Assembly (NCBI GenBank): GCA_037444725.1
Contig: JBBILW010000001.1
Coordinates: 1 to 64,000 of the forward strand
Source of the DNA: CAIKKG01 sp037444725
GTDB taxonomy: Bacteria > Patescibacteriota > Minisyncoccia > UBA6257 > GWB1-50-10
Direction: 5' to 3'
DNA length: 64,000 nt
Part shown: one piece after another, positions 40,205 to 48,857 of the stretch
Layout: the number at the start of each line of letters is the position of its first letter
Numbering within the stretch: the first letter of the stretch is position 1
Position numbers and translations under genes: made by a program
The notes under the pieces: generated by a model
Databases searched by the model: none
What the model was told of the DNA's origin: nothing
The model's input: only the letters and a program-made list of their open reading frames with translations

Positions 40205-41023
40205 ATGCGCCAAAAACTTGGACAGCACTTTCTCACCGATATCGATCTTCTGAAAAGAATCGCATCGTACGTTGATATTCGCGAAAACGATGTCATTCTC
40301 GAGATCGGCCCAGGACATGGAGAGCTTACCTCGCATCTTGTTCGCGAGGCCTCTGCTCACAAAAATGTAAGAATTATGCTCGTCGAAAAGGACGAGTCGC
40401 TGGTCGTGAAGCTTCAAACAAAGTTCGCGCCCCCGCTTAAGAGCGGGGTTGTCGGTATTTTCGGCGGCGACGCGCTCGCGCTTCTTCCCCAAATTGTCGA
40501 TGGGCTCTCAAAAACAGGGCAATCATACAAAATTGTGGGCAATATTCCGTACTACATCACCGGATTTCTCTTTCGTGTCATCGGCGAACTCGCGCACAAA
40601 CCCACATCGTGCGTTTTTCTTATCCAGAAAGAGGTCGCTGAACGCGCCGCCGCACAGCCGCCGCACATGAATCTCCTCGCCGCGAGCGTGCAGTACTGGG
40701 CGAATGCGGAAATGCTCGATTTTGTACCCAAAGACTCTTTTAATCCTCCTCCTGAGGTGGATTCCGCGGTCATCCGACTCGTCACCAAGACTTCTGCAGC
40801 CACCACGCTTCCGGAACAGTACTTTATGTGCGTAAAAGCGCTCTTCAAGCAGCCTCGAAAAAACATTCAGAACAACCTCAAAGAGCTTGAGAGCTTCTCC
40901 ACACTCTCCAAAGAGCGAGCACTGAAATTATTTGAATCTATCGGCCATAAACCTACTGATAGGCCGCAAGATATGCACATAGAATCTATCTTATTACTCG
41001 CTCATCTGTTGTATAATGAGTAA
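40205..41023 (+). CDS. rsmA: 16S rRNA (adenine-N6,N6)-dimethyltransferase RsmA/KsgA
   Basis: Dimethylates A1518 and A1519 in helix 45 of 16S rRNA late in 30S assembly; 272 aa, usual size. The N-terminal LGQHFL, SAM motif I EIGPGHGELTSHL near 38-50, VEKDESL (post-beta-2 acid), the catalytic NIPYYIT near 118 and the C-terminal helical domain with ALFKQPRKNIQNNL are all present. An A/T-box TATAAT that starts the next transcription unit lies inside its 3' end. Confidence 0.95.
   Translation: MRQKLGQHFLTDIDLLKRIASYVDIRENDVILEIGPGHGELTSHLVREASAHKNVRIMLVEKDESLVVKLQTKFAPPLKSGVVGIFGGDALALLPQIVDGLSKTGQSYKIVGNIPYYITGFLFRVIGELAHKPTSCVFLIQKEVAERAAAQPPHMNLLAASVQYWANAEMLDFVPKDSFNPPPEVDSAVIRLVTKTSAATTLPEQYFMCVKALFKQPRKNIQNNLKELESFSTLSKERALKLFESIGHKPTDRPQDMHIESILLLAHLLYNE
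41012..41017 (+). promoter_or_regulatory. -10 box at the head of the T4SS-like locus
   Basis: TATAAT, 11 nt before the ATG at 41029, inside the last codons of rsmA. It is the likely start of the secretion-locus transcript. Confidence 0.5.
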
Positions 41024-41028
41024 GTAAT

Positions 41029-41772
41029 ATGCGAACGAGATCCATCATCGCCTTACTTGTACTTCTCTTTGGGGCGGGGAGCGCTGTTTGGATTGCGTCG
41101 CCTAAAGTTTTTAGCGGCCACGCCGCATCGGAGGTTTCTTTCGCCACAAGCAGCGCGGGCGCAGATCCGCGATTTACGAACGACACGGGCGCGGGAAGCG
41201 ACACTTCCAATGACATTTCCGAGGAAAACGTGGTGCGCAATTACGGCAGAGAAATTCTTCGCCTTAACCCGCAGGGCCAGGGGAAAGATGCTCCGATAAT
41301 CGTTCCCAATGAGGCGGTTTTTTCTCAGATGATTCAGGATGAGATTTCAAAACCGATTCCTGTGCGCACGTACACCGAAAATGATATTACCGTTTTGAAG
41401 GCGACAGACAAAAAAACCGCACTCGCGTACGCGACTGCGATTGATTCCGCAAATAAGAAGACCATCGGTGCGCTTGCCACTCCGTTCGTGGCCGCCGTCC
41501 AACAATATGTTTCCGATAATAATCCTCAGGAACTTTCCCGCCAGTCATCCGCCATTGCTGCCTACATCACCGCACTTCTTGCGACGCCTGTTCCGCAAAC
41601 CTGGAAGACGTTTCATCTCGGACTCATTAATCTTCTCAGCAAGCGCTTCGCATATGCGAATGCCATTCTCGATAATAACGACTCACAGCTGAAAATAGCC
41701 GCGGCTCTCAGCAATATTATTTCACTCGTTGATGAAGAGGTCGAACTCTACAAAACCATGCCCACCCAATAA
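41029..41772 (+). CDS. Exported/membrane-anchored protein of the T4SS-like locus
   Basis: A 247-aa protein with an N-terminal signal-anchor (about 5-25), a polar Ser/Asp/Gly-rich linker (about 35-60) and a helical C-terminal domain (about 95-247; ATDKKTALAYATAIDSANKKTIG, NLLSKRFAYANAILDNNDSQLKIAAAL). No family recognised. First gene of a co-directional run of twelve genes ending at 54251, with gaps of usually under 60 nt; it is 18 nt from the next gene. A role in the surface part of the system is inferred from context only. Confidence 0.65.
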   Translation: MRTRSIIALLVLLFGAGSAVWIASPKVFSGHAASEVSFATSSAGADPRFTNDTGAGSDTSNDISEENVVRNYGREILRLNPQGQGKDAPIIVPNEAVFSQMIQDEISKPIPVRTYTENDITVLKATDKKTALAYATAIDSANKKTIGALATPFVAAVQQYVSDNNPQELSRQSSAIAAYITALLATPVPQTWKTFHLGLINLLSKRFAYANAILDNNDSQLKIAAALSNIISLVDEEVELYKTMPTQ

Positions 41773-41790
41773 CGGAACGGCACCACCATC

Positions 41791-43512
41791 ATGAACTTCC
41801 GCATTCATTCGCTTATCGCATCGTCGCTCTTTGTCACCGTGCTCACCACGAGTATTTTTGCATACTATCCAGTGAAAGAAGTGCACGCTCAAGCCGGTAC
41901 GTCAGAAGTCCTGGGAGCCTGCGGCGTGAATGCCGCACTCGATGCATTGACCGCAGTCGCGGGAGAAGCATTAAGTTTTTTAAGCACATCGGTTCCCACC
42001 ACAAACCGTCCGCAACAACTTACGACAATTAAGTATGGTATTCAGCAATGTCTTATGGCGATATTAAACCTCACCATCAAAGTCATGCTCGCGAAATTAA
42101 AAAAGCGGCTTTTGGACAGACTTACCGATGACACCATTTCCTGGATTAATGGCGATGGGGGAAAGCCCAAATTCGTTACCAACTTCGGCGACGTGCTCAA
42201 GGAAAGCGCCGATGCTGCGGTTGGCGACACGCTCCGTGCATCGGGTATGGGTAAGCTCTGCTCTGACAAATTATCACTCCAAGTACAGGTATCATTACGA
42301 AAACAAAAGAAATTTTCCGAAGGTATAACCTGCACTCTTACGGGAGCGGCAAAAAACGTTTCAGCATTTGCCGATAACTTTAACAATGGCAGCTGGATAG
42401 GGTATGGACAGCTTCTCGAGCCCTCAAATAACCGCTGGGGACTGCAGCTCCTTGCCATGGATGCGCTTGATACCAAAAAATCGCAGCTCAATGAGGCTAC
42501 GAAGTTAAAAACCCAGGCAAGCACGGGCTTTACACCGACCGAGTTCTGTAAGGCGTGGACGCTTACCGGCGTACACACAACGGATGGTATCGGCAAGGTT
42601 ACAGAAATCGCGCGCGTATCAGGAGACGTGTTTAATGGCGGACTCCGCGCACCGGAAAATCCTCCAAGTCCCACCGAGCGACCCGGAAACGCCGATTATT
42701 ATCCGCCTGATTTCCCACAAAACTATACTGACCTTGCTTATGTTTGCGTTTCGGGAGACCGCGTTGTTTCAACGCCTGCGACGACAATCTCCGGCGCGAC
42801 CGACAAGGCGGTTACGAGCGATTGGAATACCATCGCCAACATGGACGATCTCACTCCCTACATATCTGCAATATTCGATGCCGCGGTTAACCGAGTGAAG
42901 AAAGCTGGCGTGAAGGGTTTGTTGTCCGCCAAAAACGACCTCTTCAGCGACAGCAGCAAGACCGGCTATTCAGCCGGCGCGGGAGGGAGCGCAACTGATC
43001 AGACCGTTATCGAGTTAAAAGCTTCGTACGCTGCCGCGATGGCTGAAGCATCGAGTACTAGCGCACTTCTTAAGGCTGCGAACGACCAAATCACAACCGC
43101 GCTTAATCAATTGAACGCGCTTGGCGCCTGCCAGGCCTCCGTACTCGTTGCGCTAAATCCTATGGGAACGGTTTTTGATTGTCCTGCCACCGGTACAAAA
43201 CTCACCACAGTTTCCAACTCATACGCATCGCTCAACACATACGCTTCAAATCTCGCCGATGCAAAAAAATCACTTTCACAAACCACCTCCCAGGTGAACG
43301 CCGCAACGAGTACCATGAGCATTACCACCCTTGCGACTCTTTCCTCGCTCGTGGCTGACGCAAGAGGAAAAATAGCTTCTATAGCAATCGGCGTTCAAAA
43401 GATTATTGACGCAACCACCGCAGACGCAACGCTTATAGCAAACGAACTCACCACCTGCTCGAATGCCGCAAAATTCCCCGGCACCGCATACAGCTGTCCT
43501 GTCTGGCCCTAA
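41791..43512 (+). CDS. Large exported protein of the T4SS-like locus
   Basis: A 573-aa exported protein: signal peptide (about 1-34, cleavage near VHAQA), then a mainly helical body with three Cys pairs (GACGVN, QQCLM, KLCSDK, ITCTL, EFCKAW, YVCVS, GACQAS, FDCPA, TTCSN, YSCPVW), likely disulfide-bonded outside the cytoplasm. A hydrophobic stretch lies near 85-100. The helical C-terminal half (370-540) has repeated Ala/Ser/Thr-rich heptad-like segments. By position ahead of the TrbL-like gene it may correspond to the VirB5/TrbJ slot, but no sequence similarity was recognised. Confidence 0.6.
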   Translation: MNFRIHSLIASSLFVTVLTTSIFAYYPVKEVHAQAGTSEVLGACGVNAALDALTAVAGEALSFLSTSVPTTNRPQQLTTIKYGIQQCLMAILNLTIKVMLAKLKKRLLDRLTDDTISWINGDGGKPKFVTNFGDVLKESADAAVGDTLRASGMGKLCSDKLSLQVQVSLRKQKKFSEGITCTLTGAAKNVSAFADNFNNGSWIGYGQLLEPSNNRWGLQLLAMDALDTKKSQLNEATKLKTQASTGFTPTEFCKAWTLTGVHTTDGIGKVTEIARVSGDVFNGGLRAPENPPSPTERPGNADYYPPDFPQNYTDLAYVCVSGDRVVSTPATTISGATDKAVTSDWNTIANMDDLTPYISAIFDAAVNRVKKAGVKGLLSAKNDLFSDSSKTGYSAGAGGSATDQTVIELKASYAAAMAEASSTSALLKAANDQITTALNQLNALGACQASVLVALNPMGTVFDCPATGTKLTTVSNSYASLNTYASNLADAKKSLSQTTSQVNAATSTMSITTLATLSSLVADARGKIASIAIGVQKIIDATTADATLIANELTTCSNAAKFPGTAYSCPVWP

Positions 43513-43515
43513 TTC

Positions 43516-45024
43516 ATGAAGTATCGCCCCAAATATTTATTCCTTGGACTAGTCATCGCGGGAAGCGTTGCGCTGCTTACGCCTCATTTGGCGCACGCGG
43601 GCATTATGGATGACACGGCAATAAAAGTTGGCGTGGCGATGTTTAGTGTGGTCGCCTACATCATCAACACGATAGTCGGTTTCTTGTTCGTTGCTGCCGC
43701 ATGGCTCGTCGGCATCGCGATGAGCATCAACGATACCGTCGCAAGCTCAACCAATTCCATTGTAACCATCGGATGGGGGATATCACGTGATATTGCAAAC
43801 CTCGGTTTCGTGCTTGCGATGGTCGTTATCGCATTTGCCACCATCATCAATTATGAACCATACGGCGCACGCAAACTTCTTGTGAAACTCATCACCGCGG
43901 CTATTCTCGTAAATTTCAGCTTGACGATAGGCGGCGTCCTTATTGATTTTTCAAACGTCCTCACCCACTTCTTTCTCAGCCGAATCAACGTGACCCCTAT
44001 CGAACTCGCGAGTAAGCTTGCGCAAGCGCTCGGGCCTCAGAAATTCATACTGGGCGACACGACCGATCCGCTTCCGCCCGATCCGAAGAACCAGCCGAAT
44101 GTTCAGGAGGCGATTGGTTGGGGAGTACTGCTCAACATAAGCGGCCTTATATTTTCGATGGCATTCATTCTCATCTCCACCATCGTGCTGCTCACCTTTG
44201 CCGTCATGCTTCTTGTGCGTTTCGTAACACTTACGATTCTTCTTGCGTCAGCGCCGCTCTCCTGGCTCTTCAGCGTCATTCCGCAACTGAATAAGATGAA
44301 CGATCTCTGGTGGAATAAATTTACGCAATGGACGTTCTTTGCGCCCGCGATGACATTCTTTGTTTATCTCGCGCTTGCGGGTCTCGATGCTCTGTCGATA
44401 CAATCCACTCCGGATACATTCTTCAGCGACCCTGGACTCGCCACCATTATGGCGACGGGCATGAGGGGTGTATTGCTCTGCGGCACACTTGTTGGTGGAT
44501 TAATGGCCGCAAATAAAATGGGTATTACAGGCGCGGCCGCGGGAATGGGCGCGGCAAAAGGCTTGTGGAGCGGCACTAAGGGATATGTGGGCGAGCGTGC
44601 AACCATGCTTCGCCAGCGCCTTGCGGCGGCGGGCATGCAAATCGATAAAAGCGGCGTGGCAACGACGGGCGCGGGGCGTGTCGCCGCAGCACTTGGCAGG
44701 GGTCTCTATCAGGTACCTCTTGTGGGAACAGGACTCGCGCGAAGGGCCGAGCGCGTGCGGGACGCGATTGGAAGAGACGCAGCAGCGCACATCGAGAATC
44801 GAGGGGTTGTGCGCACCGGTATAATGGGCTCACTCTTCCGCGGCGCTGCTGAGGGTGCGGGCGTTGTCGGCAAGAAAAAGGCAAGAAAACCTGAGGACAT
44901 GACAAAAGAAGAACTGCTTGAAGAGCGGGAAACGCTTAAAACTGAAAAAGAAGCGGCCGAAAAAAGAGGGAAGGCGGCTGAATCCGCAAATATTCCGACG
45001 GGTGGTCAAACGCCGTCGGTTTAA
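43516..45024 (+). CDS. TrbL/VirB6-like polytopic membrane protein
   Basis: A 502-aa inner-membrane protein: signal peptide (cleavage near AHAG), then six to seven hydrophobic segments between about 40 and 345 (for example ILLASAPLSWLFSVIPQ near 240 and FFAPAMTFFVYLALAGL near 275), which is the TrbL/VirB6 channel pattern. The W-rich LNKMNDLWWNKFTQW loop is characteristic of the family in CPR genomes. The C-terminal 150 residues are cytoplasmic, Gly/Ala/Arg-rich, then strongly charged (EELLEERETLKTEKEAAEKR). Likely part of the translocation channel with the VirB4 ATPase downstream. Confidence 0.8.
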   Translation: MKYRPKYLFLGLVIAGSVALLTPHLAHAGIMDDTAIKVGVAMFSVVAYIINTIVGFLFVAAAWLVGIAMSINDTVASSTNSIVTIGWGISRDIANLGFVLAMVVIAFATIINYEPYGARKLLVKLITAAILVNFSLTIGGVLIDFSNVLTHFFLSRINVTPIELASKLAQALGPQKFILGDTTDPLPPDPKNQPNVQEAIGWGVLLNISGLIFSMAFILISTIVLLTFAVMLLVRFVTLTILLASAPLSWLFSVIPQLNKMNDLWWNKFTQWTFFAPAMTFFVYLALAGLDALSIQSTPDTFFSDPGLATIMATGMRGVLLCGTLVGGLMAANKMGITGAAAGMGAAKGLWSGTKGYVGERATMLRQRLAAAGMQIDKSGVATTGAGRVAAALGRGLYQVPLVGTGLARRAERVRDAIGRDAAAHIENRGVVRTGIMGSLFRGAAEGAGVVGKKKARKPEDMTKEELLEERETLKTEKEAAEKRGKAAESANIPTGGQTPSV

Positions 45025-45081
45025 AAAACCGAACTCTACGGCTAAGAATAGTGGGTCTGCCTAATACATATCAAAAACCGC

Positions 45082-46452
45082 ATGGAAAGTTTTAAGAATC
45101 CGTTCGACGCGCGCATTAAAGCAATAGACGACGTTCTTGAGAAACGATTCGGAGAAGCAAAAACCGCAAGCGATTGGCAAAAGCGCGTAGAGGCGCTTGA
45201 AGAAGAGCAGAAAAAAACCAAAGACGCTGGTTATGATTTTTCGTACTACAAATCAGCAATCGCGCAAGCAAGAAAAAAGAAAGTTGAGACTATGGACGAC
45301 GGCACACTTGAGGAGCAGCTCAAGAAAATTAAGGAGTTCGAATCGCTTCGTGAAGAAGAGGATAAAATCCTCCGCGAAAAAATAGAAGCGGAAACCGACG
45401 AGAAGAAAAAGGAGGGATTAAAAAAGGACAGAAATAAGGCGCTCGCGTATTATGAAAAGAAAATAAACGAGATTGAAGAAAAGATAAAACCGAAAAATGA
45501 GGAGGAGTTCATCAAAAAAATCTCGGACATAGAAGAGAGGAGGAGTGAAAAACTTCAACGATTGGGAGTAAACAAAGAAGGGAAGACCATCGCAGATGTT
45601 ACTTATTTCGATTCACAGCTCGCCACAGCGCAACGCGAGCTCGATAAACTAATCACCGCAAAAACCGAGAGGCCCGTTCAGTACGTTTTGGAAGCGGGTC
45701 TTAAGAAAATCCGCACGCAAAGGGATATAGAAATCGCCTCTCACGGCACGAGCAGTTTAAGCGACATCCTTAATGACGCTACAAAAAAATTTACCGTATT
45801 TGTTTCCGATTGGCGGAAATTTGATTCGCAAAAACTGAAACAAGCACGGCAATGGGAGGCGCGGCGAGCATCGCTCGACAAACTTGAACGAGATTTCGGG
45901 CCCGCCATAGAAGAAGTCAAAAAAATCCCCGCGTTCGCGTCTGAAGCGCAACAGATTGAGGATGAAGTGCGCGCGATTATTAAAGAACAAAAAGAACTTG
46001 TGGATGATGAAACAAATAAGACGGATGGCGCGCAAAAATCCAAACCTGAGGCGTCACAATCGATAGACGATCTTCTGAAGGTGATGGCGATTGCGCAAGA
46101 AGGCGAGCGAGTTAAAAAAGAACGTGAGACGTTGCAGCGGGAAAAGCCGATTCAATTCCTTGTAGAAGATTTGATTAACCAGCTTCAGAAACAGCGTGAT
46201 ACTGAAACTCTTATAGATGCGCTGTATCAATTCGAAAGTTCTTGGCAAAAGATTGACGAACGCAAGCCGGAAACAGAGGCGGAGTGGGCGCTTCGCCGCG
46301 ATGCATTGCGGGCACTTAAAATGGAACTCCTCAATGCAAAGAAGAAATTGTCTGATATGAAAATCGTTATCGATTATAGCGCAATCGACAACGAGATTGC
46401 GGATGCGGACGATTTTTTAGCTGCCGCGGGTAAAAAGGATCAGCAGTCCTAG
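45082..46452 (+). CDS. Coiled-coil cytoplasmic protein of the T4SS-like locus
   Basis: A 456-aa soluble protein without signal or membrane segment, composed of long Glu/Lys-rich coiled coils (about 1-170 and 290-450) with a central part (TFFDSQLATAQRELDKL-like, FVSDWRKFDSQKL). Two similar phrases, RPVQYVLEAGLKKIRTQRD and KPIQFLVEDLINQLQKQRD, occur 170 residues apart, each followed by related sequence ending in a W (SDWRK / SSWQK), so the protein contains an internal duplication. No family recognised. Its position between TrbL and PrgI suggests a cytoplasmic scaffold of the apparatus. Confidence 0.65.
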   Translation: MESFKNPFDARIKAIDDVLEKRFGEAKTASDWQKRVEALEEEQKKTKDAGYDFSYYKSAIAQARKKKVETMDDGTLEEQLKKIKEFESLREEEDKILREKIEAETDEKKKEGLKKDRNKALAYYEKKINEIEEKIKPKNEEEFIKKISDIEERRSEKLQRLGVNKEGKTIADVTYFDSQLATAQRELDKLITAKTERPVQYVLEAGLKKIRTQRDIEIASHGTSSLSDILNDATKKFTVFVSDWRKFDSQKLKQARQWEARRASLDKLERDFGPAIEEVKKIPAFASEAQQIEDEVRAIIKEQKELVDDETNKTDGAQKSKPEASQSIDDLLKVMAIAQEGERVKKERETLQREKPIQFLVEDLINQLQKQRDTETLIDALYQFESSWQKIDERKPETEAEWALRRDALRALKMELLNAKKKLSDMKIVIDYSAIDNEIADADDFLAAAGKKDQQS

Positions 46453-46486
46453 CCAATAGGAGGTACAATTGAAAACGACATCGGTA

Positions 46487-46492
46487 TATAAT
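46487..46492 (+). promoter_or_regulatory. Internal -10 box in the T4SS-like locus
   Basis: TATAAT 17 nt before ATG 46510; possible internal promoter. No convincing -35. Confidence 0.4.
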
Positions 46493-46509
46493 GTTTGTAT
46501 ACGAGAGAT

Positions 46510-47673
46510 ATGGATTATTCACTCATCACTGAACAAGCGATTAACAACCGATACAATACCGTCCCGGAAGAACTTCGCGATGCGGTGGATTCCGAACAAA
46601 CGCAAAAGCTGATATCCAACATCAGCAAAACGCAGTATTTGAATGAGGAAAAATCGCTTATCTTGGAGCAACTCGTTGCACTTGTGCTCCTCGGCTTTAT
46701 GTCGACAAACGAACTGGTGCACGAGCTTCGCGAACAGCTTTTCTTAAACCATGAGCACGCCCGCGTACTGGCAAATGAGCTCAACAACAGAATTTTCGAG
46801 TCACTTAAAGAAGAGCTCGCTGCCGCATACAATCCTCCCGCGGCTACCATTGAACAGGAAGCGCCTCAGCCTCCCTCGGCGGTAAGAGCACCAGCCGAAG
46901 AACCTCTTCCTATTACGTCGTTTAAGATCGCTCCGGAAGCGGCGCCTGCGCCGGCATCCACGCCCGCGCCCATTTCTCCCGTTTCCATCAACGCAAGCGA
47001 AGGCGGGCCCGCAGTTTTGCAGAAACAGACGCCCTTTTTCGAACGGGCGGAATTAAAACCGACCGGTAAGAAACCGTCGCTTTCATTCAACACGTTCGCA
47101 TCATCATCCGAGACCACCGAACCGCCTCGCGTTCAGGCAAAAATCGAAACTCCTCTCGGTGTGCAATGGGCAGCGAAAAAAGAGGAGCCTAAAAAAATGG
47201 GGAAGGTGGTGCACTATAGCGAATTCGGCTCATCAGGAGGCGGAGGCCGCCCCGCACCCGTTTCGGAGTTTATTAATCTTGAGGCGCTCAAAAAGGTTTC
47301 GCTCGACACAAAGCCCGCCCCCGCGGCACCGCAGGTAGCCCCAGCCGCACCTCAATCCGCAAGCCCCGCTCCGCAGCAACCTCCGGCAGCTCCTTCTGCG
47401 CCGATTCTTAACCCCGACGTGCCGACGCTCATCACGCCGGTCGCAACGATAAAGCCAGCGCCGATAGAAGAGAAAAAGAGTCCTCTCATGTGGGGTATAA
47501 ATCCCATTTCTGTAAGCGTTCCAACTGCCACAACAGCTGATTCGGGACCGAAGCGTATGGATGCAATAGTGCCTAATGCCGGCTCTCCAGCAGCTCAAAA
47601 ACCAGCTCCCGTACCGATTTCGAGCGATACGAAACAACCCGCACTTGAAGGAAATGTTATTCACCTTCGCTAA
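46510..47673 (+). CDS. Pro/Ala-rich cytoplasmic protein of the T4SS-like locus
   Basis: A 387-aa protein. Residues 1-105 form a helical domain (LRDAVDSEQTQKLISNISKTQ, HELREQLFLNHEHARVLANEL); the rest is disordered and rich in Pro, Ala, Ser and Glu, with short ordered islands such as MGKVVHYSEFGSSGGGG and KKSPLMWGINPISV. ATG 46510 follows a TATAAT box (46487-46492) by 17 nt. The stop overlaps the next start (TAATG). The N-terminal domain resembles the small helical domains in other CPR proteins that bind retraction or secretion ATPases, but this is not an assignment. Confidence 0.6.
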   Translation: MDYSLITEQAINNRYNTVPEELRDAVDSEQTQKLISNISKTQYLNEEKSLILEQLVALVLLGFMSTNELVHELREQLFLNHEHARVLANELNNRIFESLKEELAAAYNPPAATIEQEAPQPPSAVRAPAEEPLPITSFKIAPEAAPAPASTPAPISPVSINASEGGPAVLQKQTPFFERAELKPTGKKPSLSFNTFASSSETTEPPRVQAKIETPLGVQWAAKKEEPKKMGKVVHYSEFGSSGGGGRPAPVSEFINLEALKKVSLDTKPAPAAPQVAPAAPQSASPAPQQPPAAPSAPILNPDVPTLITPVATIKPAPIEEKKSPLMWGINPISVSVPTATTADSGPKRMDAIVPNAGSPAAQKPAPVPISSDTKQPALEGNVIHLR

Positions 47674-48170
47674 TGGCACAATTTCAGATACCACAATTTA
47701 TTGAAGAGGAGGCAAAAATTGTCGGCCCTCTTACCATTAAACAATTCGGCTATCTCGCAGTCGCGGGGGGCCTTTCGTTTGGGCTCTTCTATTTATTTAC
47801 GTTCTTTCTCTGGCTTATAGTGTCCGCCATTCTTATCGGCGCGGCGGCCGCCCTTGCATTCGTGAAGATTAACGGACAAGGTCTTCCTGAAATTCTTCTC
47901 GCGGGCTTTTCATTTTTATGGAAACCGCGCCGTTATGTTTGGCAGCGGGCAATGCAGCAGACCACGCTCGACATTTCCGATCTTGAAAAAATACAAACGA
48001 TACGCAAAAGCATCAGTATTTCGGACAAGCTTAAGAACATCGCTGTAGGAGTGACTACGGGAAAGATATTCCGCGGCGAGGGCGAAACACCAAGTCAGCC
48101 CAAAGAGCGTTATCAGGTTGTTTCTTACCTTACCGGGGAGCAGAAGGTAGCAAAGCGCATCGATTACTAG
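47673..48170 (+). CDS. PrgI family T4SS protein
   Basis: A 165-aa membrane protein. IPQFIEEEAKIVGPLTIKQFGYL at its start is the hallmark of PrgI-like proteins, followed by two close membrane helices (about 27-45 and 48-66) and a cytoplasmic tail with WKPRRYVWQRA. PrgI (pCF10 nomenclature) corresponds to the VirB3-like component that pairs with VirB4. The start codon overlaps the preceding stop. A TACAAT box for the next gene follows. Confidence 0.85.
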   Translation: MAQFQIPQFIEEEAKIVGPLTIKQFGYLAVAGGLSFGLFYLFTFFLWLIVSAILIGAAAALAFVKINGQGLPEILLAGFSFLWKPRRYVWQRAMQQTTLDISDLEKIQTIRKSISISDKLKNIAVGVTTGKIFRGEGETPSQPKERYQVVSYLTGEQKVAKRIDY

Positions 48171-48192
48171 CGCATAAACCGTTGAAATACGG

Positions 48193-48198
48193 TACAAT
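48193..48198 (+). promoter_or_regulatory. -10 box of gene 48207
   Basis: TACAAT with 8 nt to the ATG; leaderless type internal promoter. Confidence 0.45.
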
Positions 48199-48206
48199 AT
48201 ACGTAT

Positions 48207-48857
48207 ATGGCAGAAGTCAGCCTTCCTACACAACAATTCGTTGATATAAAAGAGGTGCGCAATGGCGTCGTCTACCTGAAACAGGGAGGCATGCGCAAGA
48301 TTCTTATCGTGAGCGGCGTTAACTTCGACCTCAAATCCGAGGCTGAGCAGACCGCCATTCTCGGCACGTTCCAAAACTTCATCAATACCATCGATTTTCC
48401 TGTTCAATTTTTCATTCACTCGCGCAAAGTAAACATCGAGACCTATCTTGAGAAGATGAGCGAGCGACAATCAAAGGAAGAAAACGAGCTCTTAAAAATA
48501 CAGATTGGAGAATATATTGAATTTATCCGCTCATTTGTCGAACAGAACGCTATTATCAATAAAACTTTTTTTGCAATTGTCCCTTACGACGGCGGAACGG
48601 TAGTGGCGGGCGGGGGAGTCGACAATATTCTTAATATGTTCAACAAGCCCCAGTCTGCCGACGTGCAAAAACAGCAATCGGAACATGCCGCACTCGAACA
48701 ACTTGAGTTGCGCGTTACCGAAATTTCAAACGGAATTGAACAAATCGGCCTCCGTGTAACTCCTTTGAGCGACGCCGAGATAGTCGAGCTTTTCTATAAC
48801 CTTTACAATCCGCAGCTTCAGGAAAAGAAGGGTCTTGAGATTACCAAGCAACAATGA
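48207..48857 (+). CDS. TraC-like domain protein, VirB4 partner
   Basis: A 216-aa soluble protein with the N-terminal TraC/VirB4-associated fold: LPTQQFVDIKEVRNGVVYLKQGGMRKILIVSGVNFDL, then NTIDFPVQFFIHSRKVNIETYL, which is the conserved SRK segment, and a helical C-terminus. The VirB4 ATPase gene starts inside its stop codon (ATGA overlap), so the two are made in equal amounts and probably form a complex. In other systems this domain is fused to the ATPase; here it is a separate chain. Confidence 0.72.
   Translation: MAEVSLPTQQFVDIKEVRNGVVYLKQGGMRKILIVSGVNFDLKSEAEQTAILGTFQNFINTIDFPVQFFIHSRKVNIETYLEKMSERQSKEENELLKIQIGEYIEFIRSFVEQNAIINKTFFAIVPYDGGTVVAGGGVDNILNMFNKPQSADVQKQQSEHAALEQLELRVTEISNGIEQIGLRVTPLSDAEIVELFYNLYNPQLQEKKGLEITKQQ

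Noticed and set aside
46457..46469. Perfect AGGAGG followed by a TTG, suggesting an SD-led gene
   Set aside because: The TTG frame stops after a short run and is out of frame with the real gene starting at 46510; probably chance or a relic.
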